Positions 17,603-27,008 of a stretch of DNA of 64,000 nt are shown in pieces. Every line of letters begins with the position of its first letter. Position 1 is the first letter of the stretch. The translations under genes and the position numbers were made by a program. The stretch is from Amycolatopsis roodepoortensis (GTDB taxonomy: Bacteria; Actinomycetota; Actinomycetes; Mycobacteriales; Pseudonocardiaceae): the NCBI RefSeq assembly GCF_014873915.1, contig NZ_JADBEJ010000004.1, positions 1,674,001 through 1,738,000 on the forward strand, in the 5' to 3' direction. The notes below the pieces were generated by a model, which was given only the letters and a program-made list of their open reading frames with translations, was not told the origin of the DNA and did not search any database.

Positions 17603-17941
17603 TCAGACGGCGGTGGAGATGGTGACGTCGTGATCGTCGAAATCGGCGACCACGCGCATGCGGCCGCCCAGGGCGACGATGTACCGGCGGAGCGTGTCCA
17701 ATTCCATCTGGCTCGGATCACCCTGCTCCAGCTGGCTGATCCGCGGCTGGCTGACGCCCATTCGCTTGGCGACCTCGGCTTGGCTCAATCCGACGTCCTC
17801 GCGAAGCCGCGACAGCCGGAAGCCGAGGATGTACGCCTGAGTGGCTTCTCGTGCCTCGGCCCGCGCGGCTTCGACGTCGCGCCCCGCCTCACGGTCCGCG
17901 GCGAGCTTTTCGGCCTTGACCTCTTTCCAGGACCGACCCAT
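17603..17941 (-). CDS. HigA-type XRE antitoxin
   Basis: 112-residue helix-turn-helix protein. The HTH is GLSQAEVAKRMGVSQPRISQLEQG, preceded by an alpha-helical N-terminal region. It begins one base after the toxin stop, so the order is toxin first, antitoxin second, as in HigBA systems. It is expected to neutralise the toxin and repress the operon. A dyad upstream of the toxin gene is the probable operator. Confidence 0.88.
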   Translation of the reverse strand: MGRSWKEVKAEKLAADREAGRDVEAARAEAREATQAYILGFRLSRLREDVGLSQAEVAKRMGVSQPRISQLEQGDPSQMELDTLRRYIVALGGRMRVVADFDDHDVTISTAV

Positions 17942-17942
17942 T

Positions 17943-18308
17943 TCAGCCTTCCTCCATCGCGTCCAGGTGTTGCCGGTATCGCTCCTCCGCGATCGGGATG
18001 GTGATGTCGTACCACCGTTTCCAGTTGCCGGCCTTGTCACCGGCCACCAAGAGCACGGCCTTGCGCGCCGGATCGAACACGAACAAGATCCTGATCTCGG
18101 TTCGCCCGGCAGACGCCGGGCGCAACTCTTTCAAGTTGTGCCTGCGCGAGCCACTGATCCGGTCGACCAGTGGCCGCCCGAGCCGCGGTCCTTCACGAGC
18201 CAACATGTCGATCGCCTCTTCGACCCGGTCGGCCGTGCGCGGTTCTTCGCGACACAGCGCCGCGAACCAGCGATCCACTTCGTCGTGAAGTTCGATCTCC
18301 CACTGCAT
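17943..18308 (-). CDS. HigB/RelE-type toxin (phage Gp49-like)
   Basis: 121-residue RelE-superfamily protein of the Gp49-like group, typically a ribosome-dependent mRNA interferase. Family features are the basic SRRHNLKELR region, TEIRILFVFDPARKAVLLVAGDKAGNW and a C-terminal YRQHL. It precedes its antitoxin with a 1-base gap. ATG at 18308 follows a -10-like TACATT by about 13 bases, so the leader is very short. Confidence 0.87.
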   Translation of the reverse strand: MQWEIELHDEVDRWFAALCREEPRTADRVEEAIDMLAREGPRLGRPLVDRISGSRRHNLKELRPASAGRTEIRILFVFDPARKAVLLVAGDKAGNWKRWYDITIPIAEERYRQHLDAMEEG

Positions 18309-18317
18309 CAGGCGACC

Positions 18318-18333
18318 ATAATGTAGACCTTAT
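18318..18333. promoter_or_regulatory. Probable HigA operator
   Basis: Inverted repeat ATAATGT-AG-ACCTTAT (6 of 7 positions paired), 10-25 bases before the HigB start. On the minus strand it contains the -10-like TACATT, so repressor binding would block the promoter. Confidence 0.55.
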
Positions 18334-18464
18334 ATCGATCAGGGCGCGAAGGCCAGAGTTCCTACGAAGGTGCGCTTCCGACGCTCGACACCGGCCGGTG
18401 TTGCGCAGCCGCAAGGCGTCACCCCTCGCGAGCCCACACCTCCTGCCGCGATAACCCGCGCTCG

Positions 18465-18674
18465 ATCGCACGACTTCCGCGTCCAATCACGCGAGTTACG
18501 ACTCCAAGCACGCGAGTTCCGCTTCCAATCACGCGAGTTACGCGCCCAATCACGCGTGTCGTCCACCTGATCACGCGAGTTGGCCATCCACGCACACAGG
18601 CCTCTGTGCGGGAAAGGCGTAACTCACGTGATTGAACGCGTAACTCACGTGACTGGAAGGCGAACTCGCGTGAT
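18465..18674. repeat. Family D array, six direct and three inverted 21-base units around a palindrome
   Basis: Forward cores begin at 18465, 18486, 18507, 18528, 18549 and 18570. Then a near-palindrome CGCACACAGG/CCTCTGTGCG is centred at 18600, and inverted cores end at 18632, 18653 and 18674. Spacing is exactly 21 throughout each half. The roughly 390 bases between the HigBA promoter and the clpC terminator hold nothing else recognisable. Confidence 0.9.
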
Positions 18675-18696
18675 CAGAAGGACGACACGAACGCGA

Positions 18697-18731
18697 AAGT
18701 GCCCGCCGCGGCGAACCCGCGACGGGCACTT
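18697..18731 (-). terminator. clpC terminator hairpin
   Basis: Arms AAGTGCCCGCCGCGG and its near-complement (one mismatch) around CGAA, 18 bases beyond the clpC stop. Confidence 0.8.
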
Positions 18732-18748
18732 CCGGAACCGAAAGGGAC

Positions 18749-21307
18749 TTACTCGCCCTCGGTTTCACCGTTCTCTTCGGTCGAGCCGGCACCGATGCTC
18801 ACCGGCGGGGCGTCCGGGACCGACGAGGGCCGGGCTTCGCCGCGGAAGACGAAGTGCGCCTTGTCGTCCTTCTCGCCCTCTTCGTCGTTCCAGCCTTCGA
18901 CGTCGACCAGGATGATCTGGCCGGGCTGGACCTCGCCGAACAGGATCTTCTCCGACAGCTGGTCCTCGATCTCGCGCTGGATCGTGCGACGCAGCGGCCG
19001 CGCGCCCAGCACCGGGTCGAAGCCGCGCTTGGCGAGCAGCGACTTGGCCTTGGGCGTGAGCTCGAGCTCCATGTCCTTGGCCTTGAGCTGCGTCTCGACC
19101 CGGGCGATCATGAGATCGACCATCTCGATGATCTGTTCCTTGGTCAGCTGGTGGAAGACGATGATGTCGTCGATCCGGTTCAGGAACTCGGGCCGGAAAT
19201 GCTTCTTCATTTCCTCGTTGACCTTTTGCTTCATCTTCTCGTACCGGTTGGCGGTGTCGCCGCCGGACGAGAACCCGAGCGAGACGGACTTGGAGATGTC
19301 CGAGGTACCCAGGTTCGAGGTGAAGATGAGCACGGTGTTCTTGAAGTCGACCGTACGACCCTGGCCGTCGGTGAGACGGCCGTCTTCGAGGACCTGCAGG
19401 AGCGTGTTGTAGATCTCCTGGTGGGCCTTCTCGATCTCGTCGAACAGCACCACCGAGAACGGCTTGCGCCGCACCTTCTCGGTCAGCTGGCCGCCCTCTT
19501 CGTAGCCGACGTAGCCCGGAGGGGCACCGAAGAGCCGCGAAGCGGTGTACCGGTCGTGGAACTCGCCCATGTCGATCTGGATGAGCGCGTCGTCCTCGCC
19601 GAACAGGAACGCCGCGAGCGCCTTGGACAGCTCGGTCTTACCGACACCGGACGGGCCGGCGAAGATGAACGAGCCGGAGGGGCGCTTCGGGTCCTTCAGG
19701 CCGGCGCGGGTGCGGCGGATCGCCTGGGAGACGGCCTTGACCGCGTCCTCCTGGCCGATGATCCGCTTGTGCAGCTCGTCCTCCATGCGGAGCAGACGCG
19801 TGGTCTCCTCCTCGGTGAGCTTGAACACCGGGATACCGGTCCAGTTGGCGAGGACCTCGGCGATCTGCTCCTCGTCGACCTCGGCGACGACGTCGAGGTC
19901 GCCGTCCTTCCACTGCTTCTCCCGCTCGCCCTTCTGACCGAGGAGGGTCTTCTCCTCGTCACGGAGGCGGGCGGCGCGCTCGAAGTCCTGCGCGTCTATC
20001 GCGGACTCCTTGTCCCGGCGCACGTCGGCGATCTTCTCGTCGAACTCGCGCAGGTCCGGCGGCGCGGTCATGCGGCGGATACGCATCCGGGCGCCGGCCT
20101 CGTCGATCAGGTCGATCGCCTTGTCCGGGAGGAAGCGGTCGTTGATGTAGCGGTCCGCGAGGGTCGCCGCCTGCACCAGCGCGCCGTCGGTGATCGAGAC
20201 ACGGTGGTGTGCCTCGTACCGGTCACGCAGACCCTTCAGGATCTCGATCGTGTGCTCGAGCGACGGCTCGCCGACCTGGATCGGCTGGAAGCGGCGCTCC
20301 AGCGCGGCGTCCTTCTCGATGTACTTGCGGTACTCCTCGAGCGTGGTCGCGCCGATCGTCTGCAGCTCACCACGGGCCAGCATCGGCTTCAGGATCGACG
20401 CGGCGTCGATCGCGCCCTCGGCGGCACCCGCGCCGACGAGCGTGTGCAGCTCGTCGATGAACAGGATGATGTCGCCGCGGGTCTTGATCTCCTTGAGCAC
20501 CTTCTTGAGGCGCTCTTCGAAGTCACCGCGGTACCGGGAACCGGCGACCAGGGAGCCGAGGTCGAGGGTGTAGAGCTGCTTGTCCTTCAGCGTCTCGGGC
20601 ACCTCGCCCTTGACGATGTTCTGCGCGAGCCCTTCGACGACGGCGGTCTTGCCGACGCCGGGCTCGCCGATGAGGACGGGGTTGTTCTTGGTGCGCCGCG
20701 ACAGCACCTGCATGACCCGCTCGATCTCTTTGCCCCGGCCGATGACCGGGTCGAGCTTGCCTTCGCGGGCCTGGACGGTCAGGTTGCGGCCGAACTGGTC
20801 GAGCACCAGCGACGACGACGGGGTGCCTTCACCGCGTCCGGAGCCGGTCTCGGTCGACTCCTTGCCACCCTGGTAGCCCGACAGCAGCTGCAGGACCTGC
20901 TGACGCACCCGGTTGAGGTCCGCGCCGAGCTTGACGAGCACCTGTGCGGCGACGCCTTCTCCCTCGCGGATCAGCCCGAGCAGGATGTGCTCGGTGCCGA
21001 TGTAGTTGTGGCCGAGCTGCAGCGCTTCGCGCAGGGACAGCTCAAGCACCTTCTTGGCCCGCGGGGTGAAGGGGATGTGCCCGCTCGGGGCCTGCTGCCC
21101 CTGGCCGATGATCTCCTCGACCTGCTGGCGGACGCCCTCCAGCGCGATGCCCAGCGATTCCAGCGCCTTGGCGGCGACACCTTCACCCTCGTGGATCAGA
21201 CCCAGGAGGATGTGCTCGGTGCCGATGTAGTTGTGGTTGAGCATCCTGGCCTCTTCTTGGGCCAGGACGACCACCCGCCTCGCGCGGTCGGTGAACCTCT
21301 CAAACAT
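18749..21307 (-). CDS. clpC: ATP-dependent Clp protease ATPase subunit ClpC
   Basis: 852-residue AAA+ unfoldase that feeds proteins to ClpP. The N-domain has two Clp-N repeats ([13 protein letters not shown], then [13 protein letters not shown] twice). D1 has Walker [14 protein letters not shown], a middle region with a UVR motif ([18 protein letters not shown]) follows, and D2 has Walker [19 protein letters not shown] at 21307 is preceded by GAGGGAG. In mycobacteria ClpC1 sits beside lsr2-lysS as here and is essential. The 346-base upstream space holds a ClgR-like dyad and the iron box of the divergent gene. Confidence 0.97.
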   Translation of the reverse strand: MFERFTDRARRVVVLAQEEARMLNHNYIGTEHILLGLIHEGEGVAAKALESLGIALEGVRQQVEEIIGQGQQAPSGHIPFTPRAKKVLELSLREALQLGHNYIGTEHILLGLIREGEGVAAQVLVKLGADLNRVRQQVLQLLSGYQGGKESTETGSGRGEGTPSSSLVLDQFGRNLTVQAREGKLDPVIGRGKEIERVMQVLSRRTKNNPVLIGEPGVGKTAVVEGLAQNIVKGEVPETLKDKQLYTLDLGSLVAGSRYRGDFEERLKKVLKEIKTRGDIILFIDELHTLVGAGAAEGAIDAASILKPMLARGELQTIGATTLEEYRKYIEKDAALERRFQPIQVGEPSLEHTIEILKGLRDRYEAHHRVSITDGALVQAATLADRYINDRFLPDKAIDLIDEAGARMRIRRMTAPPDLREFDEKIADVRRDKESAIDAQDFERAARLRDEEKTLLGQKGEREKQWKDGDLDVVAEVDEEQIAEVLANWTGIPVFKLTEEETTRLLRMEDELHKRIIGQEDAVKAVSQAIRRTRAGLKDPKRPSGSFIFAGPSGVGKTELSKALAAFLFGEDDALIQIDMGEFHDRYTASRLFGAPPGYVGYEEGGQLTEKVRRKPFSVVLFDEIEKAHQEIYNTLLQVLEDGRLTDGQGRTVDFKNTVLIFTSNLGTSDISKSVSLGFSSGGDTANRYEKMKQKVNEEMKKHFRPEFLNRIDDIIVFHQLTKEQIIEMVDLMIARVETQLKAKDMELELTPKAKSLLAKRGFDPVLGARPLRRTIQREIEDQLSEKILFGEVQPGQIILVDVEGWNDEEGEKDDKAHFVFRGEARPSSVPDAPPVSIGAGSTEENGETEGE

Positions 21308-21550
21308 GTGCACTCCCTCGACTGCTGCGACGGCGGCCCGTTTCCATCGTGCTTTCACCGCGATGGATTCAGCACCGTGAGACCACTCTAGTAGCCATGC
21401 GGTCGCGCTGGCGTACCACTACGGCTGATTGCGGCCCGTTCGCGCCCCGGCCGTTCTCCGGCCGTGCGCTCTTTCATCTTCCGGTTGCCCTGCACCTTTA
21501 CGTCAAGCCCAACGTGCGAAGGCGCGCTCGGATTCCGCCGGACGAGGGTT

Positions 21551-21567
21551 GTCCGCTGAGCGCGAAC
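21551..21567. promoter_or_regulatory. Possible ClgR-type operator
   Basis: GTCCGC-TGAGC-GCGAAC is close to the actinobacterial ClgR dyad, which centres on CGC-N5-GCG. ClgR activates clp genes in Streptomyces, Corynebacterium and Mycobacterium. It lies about 245 bases upstream of clpC, which is far, so this is tentative. Confidence 0.35.
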
Positions 21568-21619
21568 ACGGGTCTGCCCAGTGGATGGACACCCGTCCGG
21601 AGTAGTCACGGACCGTATG

Positions 21620-21638
21620 TAAGGTAAGGCGTACCTAA
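21620..21638. promoter_or_regulatory. IdeR/DmdR iron box
   Basis: TAAGGTAAGGCGTACCTAA matches the 19-bp actinobacterial iron-box consensus at 15 positions, including both AGG/CCT cores. It is 15 bases before the GTG of the FhuF-like gene, inside its promoter, so iron-loaded IdeR should repress that gene. Confidence 0.75.
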
Positions 21639-21653
21639 TGACGGGAGGCCGGT

Positions 21654-22472
21654 GTGTCACGACACTACGCTCTCGCGTCCCCGTCGAACGGGCTCCGTGC
21701 TTCCCTCTCCAGGATGCCCGAGGACGCCCGTCTCCGCGCGGACGTCCCGGCGGACGAGCCGGGCTGGGTCCGCTGCGGCGACCTGCTCGGTGAACCGGCT
21801 CGGCTCGTGCGGTGGCGGGAGCGGCTCACCGACTGGCTGGCCGAGACGTATCCCGAGGCGGCCCGGATCCCCGAGCGGACCCCGGCGAGCTGGATCCTGT
21901 CCTGGTACCTGCACGTCCCGGCCCTCGCCGGCGCGATGCTGCTCCATCACGCACGCCGTGTCCCGTCGCTGGCGCCGTCCGCGCTGGCGTTCCGGATCGG
22001 CGCGGACCGGCCCCATCCCGATTCGGTGGCCGTCCTCGGCGAAACGTTCCACTGCCTGCCCACGGACCCTGGCTCGGCACACCCGAGGGCTGTCGTGGTG
22101 CGGGACGAGCGGGCGCTGGCGACGGTGCTGCGGGGCAGGTTCGTCGCCCACGCGAGCCGGTTCATCGACGTCTACGGGCCGCTGACAAGGCTCGGCCGTC
22201 GGCAGTTGTGGGCGGCCGCCACGGACGCGCTCGACAACGCGCTGTGGTCGGCGGGGCGCCTCGGCGGGACGCCGGAGTCCGAGGGCGCCGGCGTCGCGGA
22301 CGCCGCCCTGGTCCTCGAAGCCCGGTTCCCGCCGCTGACCTCGCCGTCGAAGCTGACGCTGGCCACGGGAGCCGACGGACGCCGCGAATGGACACGAAAC
22401 CGCGAGGGCTGCTGTTTCAACTATCTGCTTCCCGCGGAATCGGAATGCGACGGCTGCCCGAGAGTTCGTTAA
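21654..22472 (+). CDS. FhuF-like (2Fe-2S) ferric-siderophore reductase
   Basis: 272-residue protein whose C-terminus carries the FhuF-type cluster motif C-C-X10-C-X2-C (GCCFNYLLPAESECDGC). FhuF proteins reduce ferric siderophores in the cytoplasm to release iron. GTG at 21654 follows GGGAGG at good spacing, and an iron box lies immediately upstream, which supports the function. It overlaps the convergent DinB-like gene by 4 bases. No siderophore transporter is next to it. Confidence 0.88.
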   Translation: MSRHYALASPSNGLRASLSRMPEDARLRADVPADEPGWVRCGDLLGEPARLVRWRERLTDWLAETYPEAARIPERTPASWILSWYLHVPALAGAMLLHHARRVPSLAPSALAFRIGADRPHPDSVAVLGETFHCLPTDPGSAHPRAVVVRDERALATVLRGRFVAHASRFIDVYGPLTRLGRRQLWAAATDALDNALWSAGRLGGTPESEGAGVADAALVLEARFPPLTSPSKLTLATGADGRREWTRNREGCCFNYLLPAESECDGCPRVR

Positions 22473-23047
22473 GGCGTCCAGCCGGGATTGCGGCCCGTCG
22501 CGCCCAAGGCGCGCTCGAACGTCGTCGCGTCGTCCGCGACCGCCACTTCTTCGCCGTACACCTTCATCGCGCGCGCCTGATCGCCGATCTCCAGCGCGAT
22601 GGCGTACACGGCGTCGGCGACTTCGGGGAGGACGGAGAACTCCGCGCCCGTCGCCCTGGCGAGGTCCCAGCCGTGGAAGACGAACTCGTCCAGCACCATG
22701 TATCCCGCCATCGACGCGGGCATCGGGTCGCCGAAGGTGGTCTGCCCCTGCCACGCCTCCGGCGTCCCGAAGACGTCCACGAGCCGCGCGGTCTGCTTCT
22801 CGATGTCGGCGAGCCATCCGTCGCCGACGAGGTCCGCCTCGGCCTCGCCGGAGGACACCTCGGGCGGCGCCGCCTTGCGTCCGGCGGCTTCGAGCCAGGG
22901 GCCCCAGTAGAGAAGGTGGTTCAGCAACGCACGGACGTCGTATTCGGCGCACGGGGTGCGGGCGGAGAGGTCGGACTCGCCGATCCCGCGCAGGATTCCG
23001 GCGAATTCCGCGGCGGCGGGGGCGATCAGGGCAGCGTGTTCGGACAT
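22469..23047 (-). CDS. TIGR03086/DinB-like metal-binding protein (mycothiol-dependent isomerase fold)
   Basis: 192-residue four-helix protein of the maleylpyruvate isomerase/DinB superfamily. Typical blocks are DLSARTPCAEYDVRALLNHLLYW and LDEFVFHGWDLARATG, which carry the predicted metal-binding His residues. Related actinobacterial proteins use mycothiol or are uncharacterised. The long inverted structure at 23101-23266 lies directly upstream and could be its leader. Confidence 0.85.
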   Translation of the reverse strand: MSEHAALIAPAAAEFAGILRGIGESDLSARTPCAEYDVRALLNHLLYWGPWLEAAGRKAAPPEVSSGEAEADLVGDGWLADIEKQTARLVDVFGTPEAWQGQTTFGDPMPASMAGYMVLDEFVFHGWDLARATGAEFSVLPEVADAVYAIALEIGDQARAMKVYGEEVAVADDATTFERALGATGRNPGWTP

Positions 23048-23100
23048 GAGGGCATGAGTTCACGGAACCCGGCGCGCTGTCTTGAAGAAACGCGACAGGG

Positions 23101-23266
23101 TTAGGCCGTGCCCGGTAGCTCTGTCCGCGGTCTTCGCGCCCAGGCGGCCCCTGGTGGCACGGGCGGTCCAGCCGAGTACGACCCGGTACGAGGCCGAACC
23201 GCCCGCACCACCAGGAACCACCTGGATCACGAAGACCATCGAACAGACCTACCGGACACGGCCTAA
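23101..23266. repeat. Long imperfect inverted repeat, candidate structured RNA or MITE-like element
   Basis: About 80-base arms meet near 23183; the ends are TTAGGCCGTG and CACGGCCTAA. I paired the arms base by base: roughly 15 positions do not pair on the plus strand and 10 of them are A-C. If the minus strand is transcribed, those ten become G-U wobbles and the stem is nearly continuous. It fills the space between the divergent DinB-like and AraC genes. No target-site duplication is visible, and no second copy was seen in the window. Confidence 0.7.
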
Positions 23267-23275
23267 GTTGAGCCG

Positions 23276-24115
23276 GTGAGCGGGCACCGGATCCCGGCGG
23301 GGATCGTCAACGCGCGGCAGGCGAAGTTCAGCCTCGTCCGGCATCGCCCCGCGCCGGAGCTGCGCCCGTTCGTCGACCACCACTGGGTGCTGCGCTGGGA
23401 CCTTGGCGGCCGGCCATCCCAGGAACAGGTGGTCCTGCCCAATCTCGCGGTGAACGTCACGTTCTTCCGCGACGCGGCCGGCGCGTTCGGCCCCGGGAAA
23501 CGACCTTTCCGCTACACCGTCGCGGGCACGGACCACGGTATCGGCGTGCGATTCCGGCCGGGGGCTTTCCGGGCATTCCTCACCGGTCCGGTCTCGATGA
23601 TCTCCGGCGGTTCCGTTCCGCTCACCGATCTCTTCCCCGGCGCCGAAGGAGTGACGGAATCGGTACGGAATGCGACGGACGACTTCGAAATGGTCCGCCG
23701 CTGCGAGGAACTGCTCCTCGCGAAAGATCCGGTGCTGACCGCCGCCGCCAGGACGGCCGTCGAAGCGGTGGAAACAATCGCGGCCGATCCGGCCATTACC
23801 AGAGTCGGCGAGCTGTCAAGCCGGACGGGCCTGTCTCAGCGAAGCCTGCAACGCCTGTTCGCCGAACATGTCGGCACCGCCCCCAAATGGGCGATTCAGG
23901 TATACCGCTTGAACGAGGCGGCGGCACGGATCGCCGCCGAGGAACGGCCGGACTACGCGGAACTGGCGACCGTGCTGGGCTATAGCGACCAAGCGCACTT
24001 CACCCGGGATTTCCGCTCCGTGACCGGATGGGCGCCCACCGAGTACGCCCGCTTGAACCGTGTACAAGAACAAGAAAGCCGCCGGGAACGGATTCCCGGC
24101 GGCCGTCAGGTCTGA
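23276..24115 (+). CDS. AraC-family transcriptional regulator
   Basis: 279 residues. The N-terminal part has the DUF6597-like sensor pattern (VDHHWVLRWDL, RFRPGAFRAFL), and the C-terminal AraC double helix-turn-helix spans about 175-265 (LSSRTGLSQRSLQRLFAEHVG and LATVLGYSDQAHFTRDFRSVTG). GTG at 23276 begins 10 bases after the long inverted structure, so the promoter must lie in or before that structure. The final codons encode the lsr2 terminator hairpin on the other strand. The target is unknown. Confidence 0.9.
   Translation: MSGHRIPAGIVNARQAKFSLVRHRPAPELRPFVDHHWVLRWDLGGRPSQEQVVLPNLAVNVTFFRDAAGAFGPGKRPFRYTVAGTDHGIGVRFRPGAFRAFLTGPVSMISGGSVPLTDLFPGAEGVTESVRNATDDFEMVRRCEELLLAKDPVLTAAARTAVEAVETIAADPAITRVGELSSRTGLSQRSLQRLFAEHVGTAPKWAIQVYRLNEAAARIAAEERPDYAELATVLGYSDQAHFTRDFRSVTGWAPTEYARLNRVQEQESRRERIPGGRQV
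24078..24103 (-). terminator. Rho-independent terminator of lsr2 inside the AraC coding end
   Basis: Perfect 11-bp hairpin GCCGCCGGGAA / TTCCCGGCGGC with loop TCCG on the minus strand, followed by a T-rich run (TTTCTTGTTC). It is 19 bases after the lsr2 stop but lies within the last codons of the convergent AraC gene. Confidence 0.85.
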
Positions 24116-24121
24116 AAGACC

Positions 24122-24475
24122 TCAGTTCTTCTTGTGGTAGGCCTCCACGACCTCGGACGGGATACGTCCGCGGTCGGAAACCTGGAAGCCGTTCTTGCGG
24201 GCCCAGGCGCGAATGGCCTGGTTCTGCTCGCGGTCCACGGTCGCGGGACGGGCGGCGGCCTTCACGCCGGCGACCGGACGAATGGCGGTGCGCTTACGGC
24301 CACCCGCGCGACGGGCGTGCTCCACATACTGGGCCAGCGCGTCACGAAGCTCTTCCGCGTTTTCCGCGGAAAGGTCGATCTGGTAGCTCACACCGTCCAA
24401 ACCGAACTCGACGGTCTCTTCCGCCTCAGTGCCGTCGAGGTCGTCGACGAGCGAGACGAGCACCTTCTGTGCCAT
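24122..24475 (-). CDS. lsr2: Nucleoid-associated protein Lsr2
   Basis: 117-residue H-NS-like bridging protein that silences AT-rich DNA. The N-terminal dimerisation domain ([22 protein letters not shown]) is followed by a basic linker and a C-terminal DNA-binding domain ending [22 protein letters not shown], whose RGR is the AT-hook-like minor-groove binder. AGGAGG lies 6 bases before the ATG. It stands between clpC and lysS as in mycobacteria, though here three other genes separate it from clpC. Confidence 0.97.
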   Translation of the reverse strand: MAQKVLVSLVDDLDGTEAEETVEFGLDGVSYQIDLSAENAEELRDALAQYVEHARRAGGRKRTAIRPVAGVKAAARPATVDREQNQAIRAWARKNGFQVSDRGRIPSEVVEAYHKKN

Positions 24476-24626
24476 CTGTTTCCTCCTGCTGGGGGCTTAC
24501 ACGAATGATCTGGTACGGGGCATGCCCCGGACAGAAGACTTTGTCTAGCGACATTAATACCCGCTACCGAGACATAACGCAAATCTTGTTTACGAGAACG
24601 ATCGAGGTATCTGTCACGCGGACGGG

Positions 24627-26138
24627 TTATTCGGGTCGGACGAGCGGGAACAGGATGGTCTCCCGGATACCAAGGCCGGTCAGCGCCATCAGCAACCGGT
24701 CGATCCCCATTCCGACACCACCGCTCGGCGGCATTCCGTACTCCAGCGCGCGGAGGAAATCCTCATCCAGGTTCATGGCCTCACTATCGCCCTGCGCACC
24801 CAGCCGAGCCTGTTCCACCAGCCGCTGACGCTCCACCACGGGATCGACCAGCTCGGAGTATCCGGTGGCCAGTTCGAATCCGCGCACGTACAGATCCCAC
24901 TTCTCGGCGACCCCCGGCTTGCTGCGATGTTGCCTGGTCAGCGGGGATGTCTCGACCGGAAAATCACGGACAAAAGTAGGTTCGTGGAGATGATCGCCGA
25001 CGAGATGTTCCCAAAGTTCTTCGACGAGTTTGCCGTGGCCTAACTTGGGGTCGAGCTCCAGCTCTCGCGCTTGCGCATAGGAACGCAGCTTGTCCGCCGA
25101 TGTCTCGGGAGTGACCTCTTCCGACAACGCCTCGGACAACGACTCGTACATTCCGAGTGTGGTCCACTCGCCGGACAGGTCGTACTCCGAACCGTCGGCG
25201 AGAGTGACCACCTGAGTACCGAGAACGTTCTGCGCCGCCTCCTGGATGAGCTGCCGCGTCATCACCGCGTTGGAGTCATAGGTCGCATACGCTTCGTAGT
25301 ACTCGAGCATGGCGAACTCGGGCGAGTGCGAGGAGTCGCTGCCCTCGTTCCGGAAGTTCCGGTTGATCTCGAAGACCTTCTCGATACCGCCGACCACACA
25401 ACGCTTGAGGTACAGCTCCGGCGCGATCCTCAAGTAGAGGTCGAGGTCGAAGGCATTCGAATGCGTGACGAATGGCCTTGCCGCCGCGCCGCCGTGCAGC
25501 GTTTGCAGCATCGGGGTCTCGACCTCGAGGAATCCCCGGCCGTGAAACGAGTCACGCAGGGAACGCAGCACACCGGCGCGGGTGCGGACCACGTCCCGCG
25601 CCTTGGGACGCACGATCAGATCGACATAACGCTGCCGGATCCGCGTTTCCTCGGCGAGGTCTTTGTGCGCCACGGGCAACGGGCGCAATGCTTTCGACGT
25701 GATCCGCCACGAGGTGGCCATCACGGAAAGCTCACCGCGCTTCGAGGTGATCACCTCGCCCTCGACGAATACGTGATCACCGAGATCGACATCGGACTTC
25801 CAGGCCGCGAGAGCGTCTTCGCCCACCTTCGCCAGGCTGAGCATCGCCTGCAACTCGGTCCCGTCGCCTTCACGGAGACTCGCGAAACACAGTTTGCCGG
25901 TATTGCGCATGTACATGACCCGGCCGGTGATACCGACGATCTCGCCGGTGGCCGTGTCGGCGGGAAGACCGGAATGCTTCGCGCGGACTTCGGCCAGTGA
26001 GTGCGTCCGGGGCACCTCTACCGGATACGGATCGATACCCTCCGCGATTATCCGGTCGCGCTTGTCCCGGCGCACCCGCATCTGTTCCGGCAGGTCTTCG
26101 TCGGGGCTCACGCCCTCGGATGCGGGGATTTCAGTCAT
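24627..26138 (-). CDS. lysS: Lysyl-tRNA synthetase, class II
   Basis: 503 residues. The N-terminal OB-fold anticodon-binding domain includes [20 protein letters not shown]. The class II catalytic core has motif 2 [20 protein letters not shown] and motif 3 [13 protein letters not shown]. It charges tRNA-Lys. The HSPEF variant of motif 2 agrees with the mycobacterial LysS I recall. There is a 151-base gap to lsr2 with an AT-richer stretch (24540-24610) that probably holds the lsr2 promoter. No clear ribosome-binding site precedes the ATG at 26138, so it may be leaderless. Confidence 0.97.
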   Translation of the reverse strand: MTEIPASEGVSPDEDLPEQMRVRRDKRDRIIAEGIDPYPVEVPRTHSLAEVRAKHSGLPADTATGEIVGITGRVMYMRNTGKLCFASLREGDGTELQAMLSLAKVGEDALAAWKSDVDLGDHVFVEGEVITSKRGELSVMATSWRITSKALRPLPVAHKDLAEETRIRQRYVDLIVRPKARDVVRTRAGVLRSLRDSFHGRGFLEVETPMLQTLHGGAAARPFVTHSNAFDLDLYLRIAPELYLKRCVVGGIEKVFEINRNFRNEGSDSSHSPEFAMLEYYEAYATYDSNAVMTRQLIQEAAQNVLGTQVVTLADGSEYDLSGEWTTLGMYESLSEALSEEVTPETSADKLRSYAQARELELDPKLGHGKLVEELWEHLVGDHLHEPTFVRDFPVETSPLTRQHRSKPGVAEKWDLYVRGFELATGYSELVDPVVERQRLVEQARLGAQGDSEAMNLDEDFLRALEYGMPPSGGVGMGIDRLLMALTGLGIRETILFPLVRPE

Positions 26139-26234
26139 GGCGCACAGCGTACGAACCCGCCGCTTCCCTACGCCAACCGGATTACCTTTTCCGGGTCCGG
26201 ACCGGCCGGTTTTCTGTCCATTAACCTTGAGAAC

Positions 26235-27008
26235 GTGAACTCATCCGGTCCCGGCATCGAACCCGAACTGCACGCCCGCCGCGCCGCCTCGTTCGGCGCG
26301 ACAGCGGCCGCCTATGCCGCGCATCGGCCGGACTACCCGGAAAAGGCACTGGCCTGGGGGCTGGCCGGCGCCCGGCACGCGCCGGAACGGGTACTGGACC
26401 TCGCGGCAGGCACCGGCAAGGTCAGCGAGGGGCTGCTCGCGCTGGGTGTCGAGGTCACCGCGGTGGAGCCGGACGAGAAGATGCTCGCGGAACTGAAGAA
26501 GGCATTCCCCGCCGTGACCCCGCTCATCGGGACGGCCGAGGAGATCCCGCTGCCCGACGGCTCCGTGGACGCCGTGGTCGTCGGCCAGGCCGTCCACTGG
26601 TTCGACCTCGACCGGGCCTATCCGGAGATGGCCAGGGTGCTGAAACCCGGAGGCGTCGTCGCCGCGCTGTGGAATCACGACGACGAGTCGTCCGGCTGGC
26701 TGACCGAGTTGAACGCCCTGATCAAGACCTCGGCGAGCAGGCGCTGGCTGAGCGACTACGAATCGTTGCCGGAACACGAGGCCTTCGAGCCGTTCGAGAA
26801 GAAGACGTTCGGCCACAAACAGCCGAGGACCGCGGAGACCCTGGTGGCGACTCTCGCCACCCATTCGCACATGCTGGTGGCCCCGGCCGAGGAACGCGAA
26901 GCCAAACTTCACACGGCACGGGAATTCCTCGACCGGAATCCGGAAACCGCCTCGGGGGAATTCGACCTGCCGATCACCACCACCGTCTTCCGGGCGGGTA
27001 AGCGATGA
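26235..27008 (+). CDS. Class I SAM-dependent methyltransferase
   Basis: 257 residues from the GTG at 26235, with the SAM motif [16 protein letters not shown] and a motif IV-like [14 protein letters not shown]. This is the UbiE/COQ5-like architecture; the substrate is unknown. The next methyltransferase starts inside its stop (ATGA). The longer open frame upstream overlaps the lysS start and is not credible as coding. Confidence 0.88.
   Translation: MNSSGPGIEPELHARRAASFGATAAAYAAHRPDYPEKALAWGLAGARHAPERVLDLAAGTGKVSEGLLALGVEVTAVEPDEKMLAELKKAFPAVTPLIGTAEEIPLPDGSVDAVVVGQAVHWFDLDRAYPEMARVLKPGGVVAALWNHDDESSGWLTELNALIKTSASRRWLSDYESLPEHEAFEPFEKKTFGHKQPRTAETLVATLATHSHMLVAPAEEREAKLHTAREFLDRNPETASGEFDLPITTTVFRAGKR

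Noticed and set aside
18465..18674. CRISPR array
   Set aside because: The 21-base period is too short, there are no unique spacers of CRISPR length, units invert halfway and no cas genes are present.
18854..21391. An 845-codon open frame antisense to clpC
   Set aside because: It is a product of GC codon bias opposite a highly conserved gene; its translation is low in family features and no ribosome-binding site supports it.
26001..26234. N-terminal extension of the first methyltransferase
   Set aside because: The extension is antisense to the lysS start and lacks family similarity; GTG 26235 begins just before the conserved domain.
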